Shown: piece after piece, positions 7,121 to 15,468 of the stretch
How positions within the stretch are numbered: position 1 is the first letter of the stretch
How the letters are laid out: every line of letters begins with the position of its first letter
From: Chloroflexota bacterium
GTDB lineage: Bacteria; Chloroflexota; Dormibacteria; Dormibacterales; Dormibacteraceae
Assembly: GCA_005889135.1 (NCBI GenBank)
Contig: VBEK01000011.1
Location: 1-33,918 of the forward strand
DNA: 33,918 bases
Direction: 5' to 3'
Position numbers and translations under genes: made by a program
The notes under the pieces: generated by a model
Database searches by the model: none
What the model saw: only the letters and a program-made list of their open reading frames with translations
What the model was told of the DNA's origin: nothing

Positions 7121-8703
7121 GCACGACCGAACCAACTGCAGCTCACGTTGCGATCGGTCACGATGCGGCGAGGCTGTTGGGCGAGTTCTCACCGATCATC
7201 CTCAGCAACCGCGCCCCGCTCACCCCAACAACCGAAGGACGGCTTGTGCCGGGCGCCGGAGGTCTGGTCAAGGCCCTGACATCACTGGCGAGCGCCACCA
7301 GGGCCACCTGGGTCTCAGCCGCGCGGACGGACGCCGAACGAGAGGTCGCGAACGCTGGCGTGCCCATCAGCTCGGAAGATGGTTCCGAACAAGCCTTTCC
7401 GATCTATTTCGCTCCCACCGATCCCGAGGCGTACCGGCTTCACTATTCGGTGATCAGCAATCCGCTGATCTGGTTCGCGCACCATTACCTCTGGAACATC
7501 TCGCTCGAGCCGAACATCGACCGCGGAATTTACGAGGCGTGGTTGGACGGTTACCGAGTGGTCAACGCAGCCATTGCCGATCGTGCGCTGTCGCTCGCCC
7601 GAGAACTACCCCGCCGCCCGCTGTTCCTGACTCAGGACTACCAGCTCTACTTGACGCCGGAGCTGATTCGCGCCGCGCTGCCGGATGCGGTGCTGCAGCA
7701 CTTCATCCACGTGCCGTGGCCCGAACCAAGGTACTTCAAGGTGCTCCCGACCGCGATGCGGGAGCCGATCCTCAAGGGCCTCCTCGCGAACGACATCATC
7801 GGGCTGCAGACCAGTCTTGACGTGCACAACTTCCTGCGCTGTTGCGACGAGCTGATGGGCCTGCGGGTAGCCGAAGCGGAGGGCGCAGTACTGTACGGGG
7901 GCAGGCTCGTCTGGATTCGCGCATATCCGGTCTCGATTGATTTCGACGCGATGGTGCAGCTCTCTGAATCGCCTGCGGTCCAGGCGATCGAGGATGAGGT
8001 GGCGGCGTGGCGACCCGAAAAGCTCGTCGTCCGCGTCGATCGCACAGATCCGGCGAAGAACCTGGTTCGTGGATTTCTCGCCTACGAGCGTTTGCTGGAG
8101 GACCATCCAGAACATCACGGCCGGGTCGCCTTATGGGCGTTCCTGCAACCGTCCAGACAGGATGTCGATGCGTATCGCGAATATCTCGAACTCGTCACTT
8201 CGACGGTCGAGCGAATCAACTCGCGCTTCGGCCGGCAGGACTGGACACCTACCAGGCTGGACCTCGGTGAAGATCTGCACCGGGCGGTCGCCGCCTATCG
8301 GAGCTATGACGTGCTGCTGGTAAATCCGATCCTCGACGGAATGAACCTCGTCGCGAAGGAGGGCCCGGTGGTCAACCAACGCTCGGGCGTATTGGTCCTT
8401 TCGGAATCGGCGGGCGCCCACGAGGAGCTGGGCGCCTACGCGATCAGCATCAACCCGTTCGACGTGGAGTTGACCGCGCGGGCCCTGCAGAGGGCTCTTG
8501 AGATGGGACTCCCCGAGCGCAACGACAGATCGCACGCGATCAAGCAGATAGTCGCCATCAACGACGTGGCCCGCTGGATCCGGCACCAGCTCGAAGACAT
8601 CCGTTCCGTGGTGCCCCGACCGCACGAACGGCGCGCCACGATCGAGCCAAAGCCGGCTGGCTCGGACGGTGTGGGAAAGCGCGAGCTGGTCGACAAGACC
8701 TGA
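7117..8703 (+). CDS. otsA: Trehalose-6-phosphate synthase-like glycosyltransferase (GT20)
   Basis: This 528-residue GT20 enzyme is expected to transfer glucose from a nucleotide sugar to glucose-6-phosphate, giving trehalose-6-phosphate, an osmolyte precursor. Visible motifs are the N-terminal ILSNRAP and GAGGLVKAL loop, FIHVPWPEPRYFKVLP, VDRTDPAKN with the phosphate-binding Arg and Lys, and NPILDGMNLVAKEG. The acceptor-site motif normally written HDYHL is QDYQL here, so both histidines are Gln, which makes a different acceptor possible (for example a glucosylglycerol-phosphate synthase-like activity). No phosphatase domain is fused and none lies nearby. It begins with a GTG overlapping the stress-protein stop (GTGA, 7117-7120). 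Fairly sure of the family, less of the exact product. Confidence 0.8.
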   Translation: MSTTEPTAAHVAIGHDAARLLGEFSPIILSNRAPLTPTTEGRLVPGAGGLVKALTSLASATRATWVSAARTDAEREVANAGVPISSEDGSEQAFPIYFAPTDPEAYRLHYSVISNPLIWFAHHYLWNISLEPNIDRGIYEAWLDGYRVVNAAIADRALSLARELPRRPLFLTQDYQLYLTPELIRAALPDAVLQHFIHVPWPEPRYFKVLPTAMREPILKGLLANDIIGLQTSLDVHNFLRCCDELMGLRVAEAEGAVLYGGRLVWIRAYPVSIDFDAMVQLSESPAVQAIEDEVAAWRPEKLVVRVDRTDPAKNLVRGFLAYERLLEDHPEHHGRVALWAFLQPSRQDVDAYREYLELVTSTVERINSRFGRQDWTPTRLDLGEDLHRAVAAYRSYDVLLVNPILDGMNLVAKEGPVVNQRSGVLVLSESAGAHEELGAYAISINPFDVELTARALQRALEMGLPERNDRSHAIKQIVAINDVARWIRHQLEDIRSVVPRPHERRATIEPKPAGSDGVGKRELVDKT

Positions 8704-8728
8704 ACACCGGCCATTCGATCCGCGACGT

Positions 8729-9415
8729 TTAGGTGCGCCTAGGCTTCCGGCGGGCTCTCTTTGCTGGGGAGCCAGAGGCTCTCGATGGCCAGGCAGCCAG
8801 TGCGACTTCGGCGACGGCCATCAGCGCCGCCTCATCGGCTCCATCTCGCGCCTGCACTGACATCCCGGATATAACGGTCGCGATGTATCGGGCCAGCGTG
8901 GCTGGAACGGCGTCTCGAGGAATCTCGCCCTTGGCCTTGCCGGCGGCGATCCTCTTCTCGAGCATGGTCTCCATCAACCCTCGGGTGGCCGCCACGACGT
9001 CGGCGACGGAGCGATTGTCCGGGGCGCAGGACAAGGTGCCGGAAGAGATCACACATCCCCCTGGCGTGGCGCCGGCCGGAAAGAGATGTGCCGCCGCACG
9101 GAGGAGGCGTTTGACCACGTCTCGCACCGTCTTCTCTTCCACCAGTGCTCGTTCGAGCGGGAGCCCATAGTCCCGCACATACAGGTCGAGAGCCTCACGG
9201 AAGAGTTCCTCCTTTGATCCGAACGCGGCATAAAGGCTCGGTGGGTTGATGCCTAGCGTGTCAGTGAGATCTGCGATCGAGGTTCCTTCGAATCCTCGAG
9301 TCCAGAACTGACGCAGGGCGGAATCAAGGGCTGCCTCCCGGTCAAAGGCTCGCGGCCGTCCTCGGGAGCGGGCGGGTGCACTGATAGGGCGTTTCACCTT
9401 GTCTCCCTGTTGCAT
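8729..9415 (-). CDS. TetR/AcrR-family repressor
   Basis: This 228-residue regulator has an N-terminal TetR helix-turn-helix at about residues 23-70 (ALRQFWTRGFEGTSIADLTD then SLYAAFGSKEELF), followed by an all-helical ligand-binding domain and a basic C-terminal tail (KRARRKPRR). It is divergent from the SRPBCC gene, and the 59 bases between them contain an inverted repeat overlapping a promoter. It therefore probably represses itself and its neighbour until a small ligand binds. A Cys in the ligand domain (GGCVISS) resembles a TetR subgroup often linked to electrophile or quinone responses; that link is tentative. It converges with the trehalose synthase-like gene, leaving 25 bases between stops. 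Confidence 0.85.
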   Translation of the reverse strand: MQQGDKVKRPISAPARSRGRPRAFDREAALDSALRQFWTRGFEGTSIADLTDTLGINPPSLYAAFGSKEELFREALDLYVRDYGLPLERALVEEKTVRDVVKRLLRAAAHLFPAGATPGGCVISSGTLSCAPDNRSVADVVAATRGLMETMLEKRIAAGKAKGEIPRDAVPATLARYIATVISGMSVQARDGADEAALMAVAEVALAAWPSRASGSPAKRARRKPRRT

Positions 9416-9446
9416 TGGAAGCCTCGTTTATGTAGTATACGCTACA
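9410..9446 (+). promoter_or_regulatory. SRPBCC promoter with overlapping TetR operator
   Basis: TTGCAT (9410-9415) and TAGTAT (9433-9438) are 17 bases apart and form a plausible promoter for the gene at 9475. The -10 element lies inside TGTAGTATACGCTACA (9431-9446), an inverted repeat with arms TGTAG and CTACA. Its position between tetR and its divergent neighbour makes it the best operator candidate. The tetR ATG itself overlaps the -35 element. Confidence 0.6.
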
Positions 9447-9474
9447 GAATTCGGGAAGCCACACAGGAGGTCAC

Positions 9475-9966
9475 ATGCCGACCAACAACACAAGGGTTCA
9501 GGAGCAAGGGAGCACGAACGTCAAGGATCAAAGCTTCACCACCACCTTTTCGGTAGACAAGACTCCGAAACAGGTTTTCGACGCTATCAATAATGTCCGC
9601 GGATGGTGGGGAGGCCAATTCGAAGGGAGCGCTCACAAACTCGGTGACGAGTTCACGTACCGCTACGGGGACCTCCATTACAGCAAGCAAAGGATCACAG
9701 AACTAATTCCGGGCAAGAGAGTCGTTTGGCTCGTGACGGAAGCCAATCTCGACTTTGTTGAAGACAAGAGCGAGTGGAAGGGAACGAAGATCACTTTTGA
9801 TATCGCTGACAAGGGCGACAAGACCGAGGTCCGGTTCACCCACGTGGGCCTGGTTCCTGACTATGAGTGCTACGGGGCTTGCTCGAGCGCATGGGGCTCT
9901 TACGTGAAAACTAGCTTGCGCAGCTTGATCACGACCGGGAAAGGACAGCCAGACATCAACGACTAG
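9475..9966 (+). CDS. SRPBCC (START-like, AHSA1-type) protein
   Basis: This 163-residue protein has the helix-grip fold signature of AHSA1-type SRPBCC proteins: an opening strand (SFTTTFSVDKTPKQVFDAI), the conserved GWWG after it, a central beta sheet (RITELIPGKRVVWLVTEA) and the long C-terminal helix (WGSYVKTSLRSLITTGKG). Such proteins bind hydrophobic ligands; no enzyme activity can be read from the sequence. AGGAGG (9465-9470) precedes the ATG. It faces a TetR gene across a shared operator and is probably induced by the ligand of that repressor. The gene is richer in Lys and Asn codons and lower in GC than its neighbours, which hints at recent transfer. Confidence 0.8.
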   Translation: MPTNNTRVQEQGSTNVKDQSFTTTFSVDKTPKQVFDAINNVRGWWGGQFEGSAHKLGDEFTYRYGDLHYSKQRITELIPGKRVVWLVTEANLDFVEDKSEWKGTKITFDIADKGDKTEVRFTHVGLVPDYECYGACSSAWGSYVKTSLRSLITTGKGQPDIND

Positions 9967-10004
9967 AGGCTGGATCCAGACGATCGATGGACTTCGTCGG
10001 CAGG

Positions 10005-10030
10005 GGGCGCCGCTCGTAAGGGCGGCGCCC
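10005..10030 (+). terminator. GC-rich hairpin after the SRPBCC gene
   Basis: GGGCGCCGC (10005-10013) pairs perfectly with GCGGCGCCC (10022-10030) across an 8-base loop, about 40 bases after the SRPBCC stop. No T-run follows, so it is only a candidate terminator. Confidence 0.5.
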
Positions 10031-10093
10031 GGTTGCCCCGATGCCGAATTAAGGCTCGGATCTATTACCTGCAGGCGCTACTCTGACGCAGTC

Positions 10094-10654
10094 TTGCGCT
10101 GGATCAGTGCCTTCACTTACGCTTCGGCCGTAGCGTTGCTTGCGGCCGTGGTGAGCGAGGTCCTGACGTGGACGACAGCCCGCTCGGCGTTTCTCCTTAT
10201 CTGGGCGATTCTTCTTCTGTTCGTCGTCATCGGGCTGTTCATCCACCCCATGCGCTGGCCCGCCTGGGGACTATTCGTCGGCTTCTGGGGCGCCGTCGGA
10301 GCAGTCTGGCTGCTGTTGCTCCAGTTTCTCGCCATGGCTGACGTGCTTCGCCAGCCGGCATATGGAGATTGGGCAGCGTGGCCACTGGCACTTCTCGGGA
10401 TCTGGAGCCTCGTCGCTTCGGGCCTCGGCTTCGGCAACCAGACATTCCCAAGGCTGGTTGACGGCTTGGGCATCTTGACCGGGATCGGCTTGCTGGCGCT
10501 CAGTGTCACCGTCTGGATCGGTCTCGACGACGGAACCAGGCCTGTAGCCGCGGCGGCCGCTATCGCCTACGTCCTGTATGCGGTCGGCCTCGGCATGGTG
10601 TTCTGGACCTCAGCATCGAAGGGGGCCGAGGCGGGTCGAGCCCATTCCTTCTAA
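10094..10654 (+). CDS. Six-helix membrane protein, hypothetical
   Basis: The 186 residues contain about six hydrophobic segments, near 7-27, 32-50, 57-80, 93-113, 120-142 and 150-172, ending in a short polar tail, so this is an integral membrane protein. No transporter or enzyme motif is recognised. The start is a TTG at 10094; there is no ATG or GTG before the first membrane segment and no strong ribosome-binding site. It lies downstream of a candidate terminator and converges with the histidine kinase gene, so it is probably transcribed alone. Confidence 0.6.
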   Translation: MRWISAFTYASAVALLAAVVSEVLTWTTARSAFLLIWAILLLFVVIGLFIHPMRWPAWGLFVGFWGAVGAVWLLLLQFLAMADVLRQPAYGDWAAWPLALLGIWSLVASGLGFGNQTFPRLVDGLGILTGIGLLALSVTVWIGLDDGTRPVAAAAAIAYVLYAVGLGMVFWTSASKGAEAGRAHSF

Positions 10655-10712
10655 TAGTGTGGGCGCGCGTCTCCAGCCGCCCAGACTTTGGCGAGATTAC
10701 GCGCGCGCGACC

Positions 10713-12044
10713 TTATCCAGGTGGCCGGGCGGTGTTCAAATCGGGGGCTTCCGCTCGCCGCTGAGCGATTCGACCGTTGTTTGTGGCGCTCACAGGCACT
10801 ACCCCGGAAACGCGGGTTCCATGGCCGGGCTCGGACTGTAGCCGAAGGGTCCCGCCGACGGCGCCCAGGCGATCACGCATGTTGGTCAGGCCGGCCCCTT
10901 CATCGCGGCGGCCGACTTCGAAGCCGACGCCATCATCGCTAACTTCGAACAGCAGGCCACCGGCGTCCTCCCAGATCCGCACGCGGGCAGAGGCCTGCTC
11001 GCCAGCGTATTTACCTGCATTTTGCAGCGCTTCCAGGCAGCAGAAATACACCGCCGCCTCGACTTCGGGCGCATACCTGCCGACACCGTCAGCATCGGCG
11101 CTCGCGGAAAGTGCAGCCCGACGGCATGCGGCCCTCAGAGCCACTCCGAGCCCGGCGCTCGAGAGCAGTGGCGGATAGATGCCGTGCGCCAGCGACCGCA
11201 GCTCCTCGATGGCCGACCTGACGTCATCCTGCAGCTGATTCGCCAGCGACCTGGCGCGTTCAGGGTCGCGCTCAGCGAACTGCTCGAGCAACCGCACCTT
11301 GACCGCAAGCGCGACGAGGTGCTGCTGCGCCCCGTCGTGCAGATTGCGTTCGATGCGTCTTCGCTCGGCGTCGGCGGCCGCGACCAGCCGCCCACGCGAC
11401 GCTTGGAGCTCGGTCGCCTGCCGGCGCAGCTGCTCGAGAGAGTCCTTTAGCGACGAGTCCAGATGCGCTTTCTTCACCGCCACCCCCAATTCGCGCGCGA
11501 CCTCTTCCAACGTGACGTCGATGTGGGCAGCGAGGTCCTTGCTCCTGGGCGCCCGTTCGGCCACGACCAGGCCGAAGAGTTGACCGCTGTTGCTGATGGG
11601 CGCCACTCGCAACGTCGCCTGCTCCCGTCCGTCAAGCAATGCTGGCAGCCAGACCCTGGCCCAGCTTGCGCTCGAGACGTGGGCGTTGGCGGCGATGGCC
11701 TCTTCGGCTGGCGTGATCGAGATGGGCTTTCTGTCCGCCCGCGGATCTGCCGCCGCAAGTCGGAGGCTTCCCCCCTCGCTGAGCCAGAGCTCAGCTGCGT
11801 CCAGTTTGAAGCCGTCCCGCAGCGCCTCCACCATCTGGAGCAGGAGCTCGTCCATGGGAACGCCGCGGGCGAGCTGGCTCGCAAAGGAACTGCGCACGAA
11901 GTCAATGGCCGACAGGCTCGCCGTCTCCCGGCGCTGCCGCGATTGGGCCGAGGCAGCAGACGCGATCAGGGTGACCGCAAGGATCGCGGCCACTAGCCCC
12001 GCCAGCATGAGGACCGGGCGGTCGAATTGGCTCAGTTCAGGCAC
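10713..12044 (-). CDS. NarL-type sensor histidine kinase
   Basis: This 443-residue kinase has one N-terminal membrane helix (about residues 10-32), a GAF-like sensor region (50-195), a coiled linker and a HisKA_3 dimerisation segment with the phospho-acceptor His236 (RIERNLHDGAQQHL). The HATPase domain that follows shows its N box (EALQNAGKYA) and G boxes (DDGVGF, GAGLTNM, GHGTRV). It should phosphorylate a NarL/FixJ response regulator, and two such regulators plus a lone receiver lie within 8 kb (16602-19018). The GTG start is 18 bases after the permease stop, so it is the last gene of the CNB-ABC-kinase operon. The gene is intact, although the transporter genes ahead of it are damaged. Confidence 0.88.
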   Translation of the reverse strand: MPELSQFDRPVLMLAGLVAAILAVTLIASAASAQSRQRRETASLSAIDFVRSSFASQLARGVPMDELLLQMVEALRDGFKLDAAELWLSEGGSLRLAAADPRADRKPISITPAEEAIAANAHVSSASWARVWLPALLDGREQATLRVAPISNSGQLFGLVVAERAPRSKDLAAHIDVTLEEVARELGVAVKKAHLDSSLKDSLEQLRRQATELQASRGRLVAAADAERRRIERNLHDGAQQHLVALAVKVRLLEQFAERDPERARSLANQLQDDVRSAIEELRSLAHGIYPPLLSSAGLGVALRAACRRAALSASADADGVGRYAPEVEAAVYFCCLEALQNAGKYAGEQASARVRIWEDAGGLLFEVSDDGVGFEVGRRDEGAGLTNMRDRLGAVGGTLRLQSEPGHGTRVSGVVPVSATNNGRIAQRRAEAPDLNTARPPG

Positions 12045-12062
12045 GTCAGGCTAGGCTGCTGT

Positions 12063-12977
12063 TCAGTCCTCCACGCGCAGGGCCTCGACCGCGGGCAAGC
12101 GGGCGGCGCGCAATGCCGGCGGGATCGTGACCACCAGCACTGACAGGTAGATGAGGCCGACGGTGAGCGCGAGCGAAGAGATGTCAATCGCGAGGCGCGC
12201 TCCAGGCCGGAACACGTTCATGACTGTTGCAGCCATAAGCACACCGACCCCAATCCCGACCAGAGCACCGCACGTGGCCGTGAGCATCCCCTCCGAGACG
12301 ATCCCGGCCAGCACCTGACCCGGCATGTAGCCGAGAGCCCGCAGCATGCCGATCGAGCGACGCCGTTCGATGACCGCCCTCAACGCGAGGATGCCCAGGC
12401 TGAGGACCCCGACCAGGAGTCCGATCCCCATCACGAGCCGCATGAAGTCGATGAATGCCTGCGTGCCGGCGGCCGCGGAATCGTAGATCTCGCTGACGGT
12501 TGTCGTGTCGGCCCCCTGGTTGAAGACTTCCCGCTCGATCTGGCGAGCGACTGACTTGGCGTCAGCGCCCTGCACTGTCTTGGCCAGGATGGTGGTGCCG
12601 ACCGGCAGCGTAGCGAAGGGCGCCATCGCGGCCTCGGAGCCTACCAGGCCCCAGAAACCCAGGTTGCTCGTGATGCCAACCACGCGAAAGTGCACCGGCC
12701 CGTCCGGCCCCAGCAGCGTCACGACCATGCCGAGAACCTGAAAGGTGGGTGTGACGACGAGGTGAGGGTCTTGTGCCAGGGCTTCCCAAACCTCCGCGTC
12801 ACTCTTGAAGCGAGCCTCCCGACTCGTGAGCTCAAAGGGTCCGGTGGCCAGCTGGGCGCGGCTGAGCGCGTACAGCGGCAGGTATGAGTCTTGTTGCGTA
12901 GCGCCGGTGCTCAAGCTCACATCACCGCGGTAGGGTCGGGTCGGCATCGCGATCTGGCGCACGATCTGCGAACGCAC
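12063..12977 (-). CDS. FtsX-type ABC permease, C-terminal part (split gene)
   Basis: These 304 residues are the C-terminal portion of an FtsX/MacB-type permease: part of the extracytoplasmic domain, then a membrane helix (LVMGIGLLVGVLSLGILAL), the cytoplasmic RRRSIGMLRALGYMPGQVL loop characteristic of FtsX, and two more helices before a PAVEALRVED end. The frame continues without a break upstream of the GTG at 12977 as far as a TAG at 13038-13040, beyond which the same frame encodes the N-terminal part. So the two pieces are one gene with a nonsense codon. Whether this piece is translated alone is unknown. Confidence 0.8.
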   Translation of the reverse strand: MRSQIVRQIAMPTRPYRGDVSLSTGATQQDSYLPLYALSRAQLATGPFELTSREARFKSDAEVWEALAQDPHLVVTPTFQVLGMVVTLLGPDGPVHFRVVGITSNLGFWGLVGSEAAMAPFATLPVGTTILAKTVQGADAKSVARQIEREVFNQGADTTTVSEIYDSAAAGTQAFIDFMRLVMGIGLLVGVLSLGILALRAVIERRRSIGMLRALGYMPGQVLAGIVSEGMLTATCGALVGIGVGVLMAATVMNVFRPGARLAIDISSLALTVGLIYLSVLVVTIPPALRAARLPAVEALRVED

Positions 12978-13037
12978 TGATTCGGGAAGGGACAGCCCTT
13001 GCGTCGTAGGTGCGCTGACGCGGATGTCGTATTCATC

Positions 13038-13040
13038 CTA
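13038..13040 (-). other. In-frame TAG splitting the permease gene
   Basis: On the minus strand the permease frame reads ...GTC GCC CTG GGC TAG GAT GAA TAC..., and the codons after it stay in the frame of the downstream open reading frame (13037 to 12977 is 60 bases). A single base change, for example CAG to TAG, would explain it. No frameshift is needed. Confidence 0.85.
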
Positions 13041-14864
13041 GCCCAGGGCGACCGCGCCCACGAATGACGGGATGAGCACAGCGGTGATGGTCATCAGGGC
13101 GAGAATGAGCCCGAACGCGCCGGTGCCCAGGCCCGCCCTGACTGGTCGGCGCGTGAGATAGGCGAGGGATGGCCTCACCGTCGCCCTGATCCCGCCCCGA
13201 AGCCAGCCCGCAGGGATCTCCAGCACGCGGAGGTTGGAAGCTACGATCAAGCTGAGCCCGAATACCGCAACAAGGGCGCCGAGGCCTAGCACCTGGAACT
13301 CTTTGGCCCCGAAAGTCGTGATGCTGGCTGCCACGGCCGCCGCCCACGCCGCCAGGGCAACTCCCGTGATGGTCGCCCGCAGCCGATCTGAGATCCGGCC
13401 GCCGACCAGCGCCGCCGCCACTAGCACCAGGCCGACTCCGCCGGCCAGCCGGACAGGCAGGTTGCCCGCGTTCAGAGCGGCGAGTGAGACCAAGCCGAGG
13501 CCGGCCAGGAGCGCGCTCCTCCACAGCGACCGCTTCCCGCGAGCGGCCGGCTCGGGCAGATTCTTGATCGCCAAGGAGATCTGCATCCGGGAGCTCCTCA
13601 CAGACGTCGCGAAGAGGGTGGCGAGCACTATCAGGGCACCGATCGCGATGGAAAGCGCGACTGCACTGGGCGTGATCGGGGACAAAGTCGGCCCAGAGCG
13701 CCCCTCCACCGCATAGGAGTAGAGAACGCTGCCGCCCCGCAGCCGCTGTGCGAGGCCGAGGCCGATAACGGCACCGGGCACTAGCGCCGCCGCCGCGGCA
13801 GCCAGGCTGTAAAGCCCACCCTCCAGGACCGACAGCGTGATCGTGCCGGCCCGACTTAGTCCCAGGGCTCGCAGTACGGCGTGTCGCGGGCGCCTCTCGT
13901 CGGACAGCGCGAACCCCAGGTTCACCACGAGGGCCGAGCCGGCCAAGGCGACGAACAGGCTTAGGCCGGTGAAGATGCTGCCATCCTGTTGGGCCCGTTT
14001 GACCAGGGCGTCGACGTCTTCGCGCTTCGCCTCCCGCACTTTCAGGCTCGGTCCGCCGGGCAGGGCCTGAAGCGCAGCCTGGACTCGTGGGGCGAGATCC
14101 TGCGCTCGGTCCAGTTCCACCCGGCCTTCGCCGGGAACCGCCACCCGGATGACGTTGACGCCTCGGTCTGCAGTCAGTGGCCGTAGGTTGGCCAGTGGAG
14201 AGAAAAGTGCCGGCCGGAGAGTGTAGGCGCCTGGTCCCTGCGCCTCGGCGATTCCGGCCACGCGAAACTCCACCGCCTGCAGGGGACCGACGGAGACACG
14301 GAGCCGGTCGCCAATCCGCGCGTCGAGCGCGGCGGCCAGCGAGGCCGAGATCAGGACGTGGTCCGGCGCCAGGTCCTGGCCGAGGGTGGTCTTGCCGTCC
14401 ACAAGCCGGTAGGCGCCGAACGGGCCTTGAGTGGCCGGGTCGAAACCGACCAGCATGACGAGGCCCTTGGCATTGGCGCGATCGAGGTCGACCACCGAGC
14501 TGGGCAGCTCGACACCCGCCTGGACTCCGTGCAACGAAGATCGCAGGCCAGGATCGGCGGCCAGCCCCGAGGCCAGCGCGGGGTCGAAGAAACGGCCGCC
14601 ATCAGCGGCGAGCAGGTCGACGTTGCCCCAGGCCAGGTACGCGCTCCGCGTCGACGATTCCAGGAACGAATCGCTCAGCACTTGAGTCGCGAAGATGGCT
14701 GTGGTTCCGATCATCAGGCCAAACACCACCACGGCGGACTGCCCAGGCCGCCGCACCGCCTCTCGCAGAGCGAGTCGGGCCAAGAGGGGCCTGCGCAAGG
14801 CGAGAACGAGCAACGCGATGTAGATCAGCAGGAACAGGCCGATCACGACCCACGACAGGTTCAT
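13038..14864 (-). CDS. FtsX-type ABC permease, N-terminal part (ends at premature TAG)
   Basis: These 608 residues begin with a membrane helix (VVIGLFLLIYIALLVLAL), then RLALREAVRRPGQSA and a second helix, a large extracytoplasmic domain, and a group of helices including the FtsX core (LFVALAGSALVVNLGFAL, then RRPRHAVLRALGLSRAG). A further half begins with LTRRPVRAGLGTGAFGLIL and is cut off by TAG. Together with the downstream piece the gene would encode about 930 residues, the size of two-FtsX-domain permeases. The ATG at 14864 overlaps the TGA of the ATPase (ATGA). The frame is open further upstream, but that part is a shadow of the ATPase gene. Related permeases export lipids, peptides or antibiotics; the substrate here cannot be told. 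Confidence 0.8.
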   Translation of the reverse strand: MNLSWVVIGLFLLIYIALLVLALRRPLLARLALREAVRRPGQSAVVVFGLMIGTTAIFATQVLSDSFLESSTRSAYLAWGNVDLLAADGGRFFDPALASGLAADPGLRSSLHGVQAGVELPSSVVDLDRANAKGLVMLVGFDPATQGPFGAYRLVDGKTTLGQDLAPDHVLISASLAAALDARIGDRLRVSVGPLQAVEFRVAGIAEAQGPGAYTLRPALFSPLANLRPLTADRGVNVIRVAVPGEGRVELDRAQDLAPRVQAALQALPGGPSLKVREAKREDVDALVKRAQQDGSIFTGLSLFVALAGSALVVNLGFALSDERRPRHAVLRALGLSRAGTITLSVLEGGLYSLAAAAAALVPGAVIGLGLAQRLRGGSVLYSYAVEGRSGPTLSPITPSAVALSIAIGALIVLATLFATSVRSSRMQISLAIKNLPEPAARGKRSLWRSALLAGLGLVSLAALNAGNLPVRLAGGVGLVLVAAALVGGRISDRLRATITGVALAAWAAAVAASITTFGAKEFQVLGLGALVAVFGLSLIVASNLRVLEIPAGWLRGGIRATVRPSLAYLTRRPVRAGLGTGAFGLILALMTITAVLIPSFVGAVALG

Positions 14865-15468
14865 CGAACTGCTTCCACACGTTGGTCGTTGCTCGATTCG
14901 ATGCGACCGTCGCGCATGTGAAATGTGCGCCGCGTGCGCTCTGCAACCTGCGGGTTGTGCGTGACCAGGACGACGGTCTGGCCATCCCTGTTCATGCGCA
15001 CGAGCAGCTCGACGATGACCTGCGTGACCTCCGTGTCGAGGTGGCGCGGTGAGCCAATCCCAATGTCTCGAGCATCTCCAGCGCGCGTCGGCGCGAGTCG
15101 CGCGAGTTGACGTTCTGCAGCAGGAGCGGAATCTCCACGTTCTCGACCGCCGAGAGCACGGGCAGCAAGTTGAAGGCCTGGAAGACAAAGCCCATGTGGT
15201 CGCGGCGGTAGGCGGTACGTGTGCGATCGGACATCGTGGAGAGGTCCTTGCCGTCGACCACGACCTGTCCGCCGTCGAACGCGTCCAGGCCGGAAAGGCA
15301 GTTGAGGAGGGTCGTCTTGCCCGAGCCGGAGGGACCGACGATGGCGACCATCTCGCCGCGCTCGACCTCGAGGTCGATGCCGCGCAGGGCCTCGACCTCG
15401 TTGGCGCCCCGATAGACCTTGCGCAGGCGCCTGGCCTGAACGATCGAGCCGTGTGCCGGTTGCTGCAT
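14861..15468 (-). pseudogene. ABC transporter ATPase with internal deletion
   Basis: The first part is a normal LolD/MacB-type ATPase: Walker A (GPSGSGKTT), Q loop ([10 protein letters not shown]) and the helical domain up to ETLGLAHR. Directly after this the sequence jumps, in another frame, to [13 protein letters not shown] and continues with the H loop (VVLVTHNPQVAERT) to a TGA at 14861-14863 that overlaps the permease ATG. The missing stretch should hold the LSGGQ signature and Walker B (about 38 residues, near 112 bases, which agrees with the frame change). In the first frame translation runs into a stop at 14992. It cannot work as an ATPase as written. Its ATG overlaps the CNB stop (TGATG at 15466-15470). 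Confidence 0.85.

Noticed and set aside
13038-13040. TAG read as pyrrolysine or by programmed read-through
   Set aside because: No pyl genes or read-through context seen; with the ATPase deletion beside it, gene decay or a base error is simpler.
14865-15188. N-terminal extension of the permease frame
   Set aside because: It is Arg/Ser-rich low-complexity translation, a shadow of the ATPase gene; the membrane helix begins right after ATG 14864.
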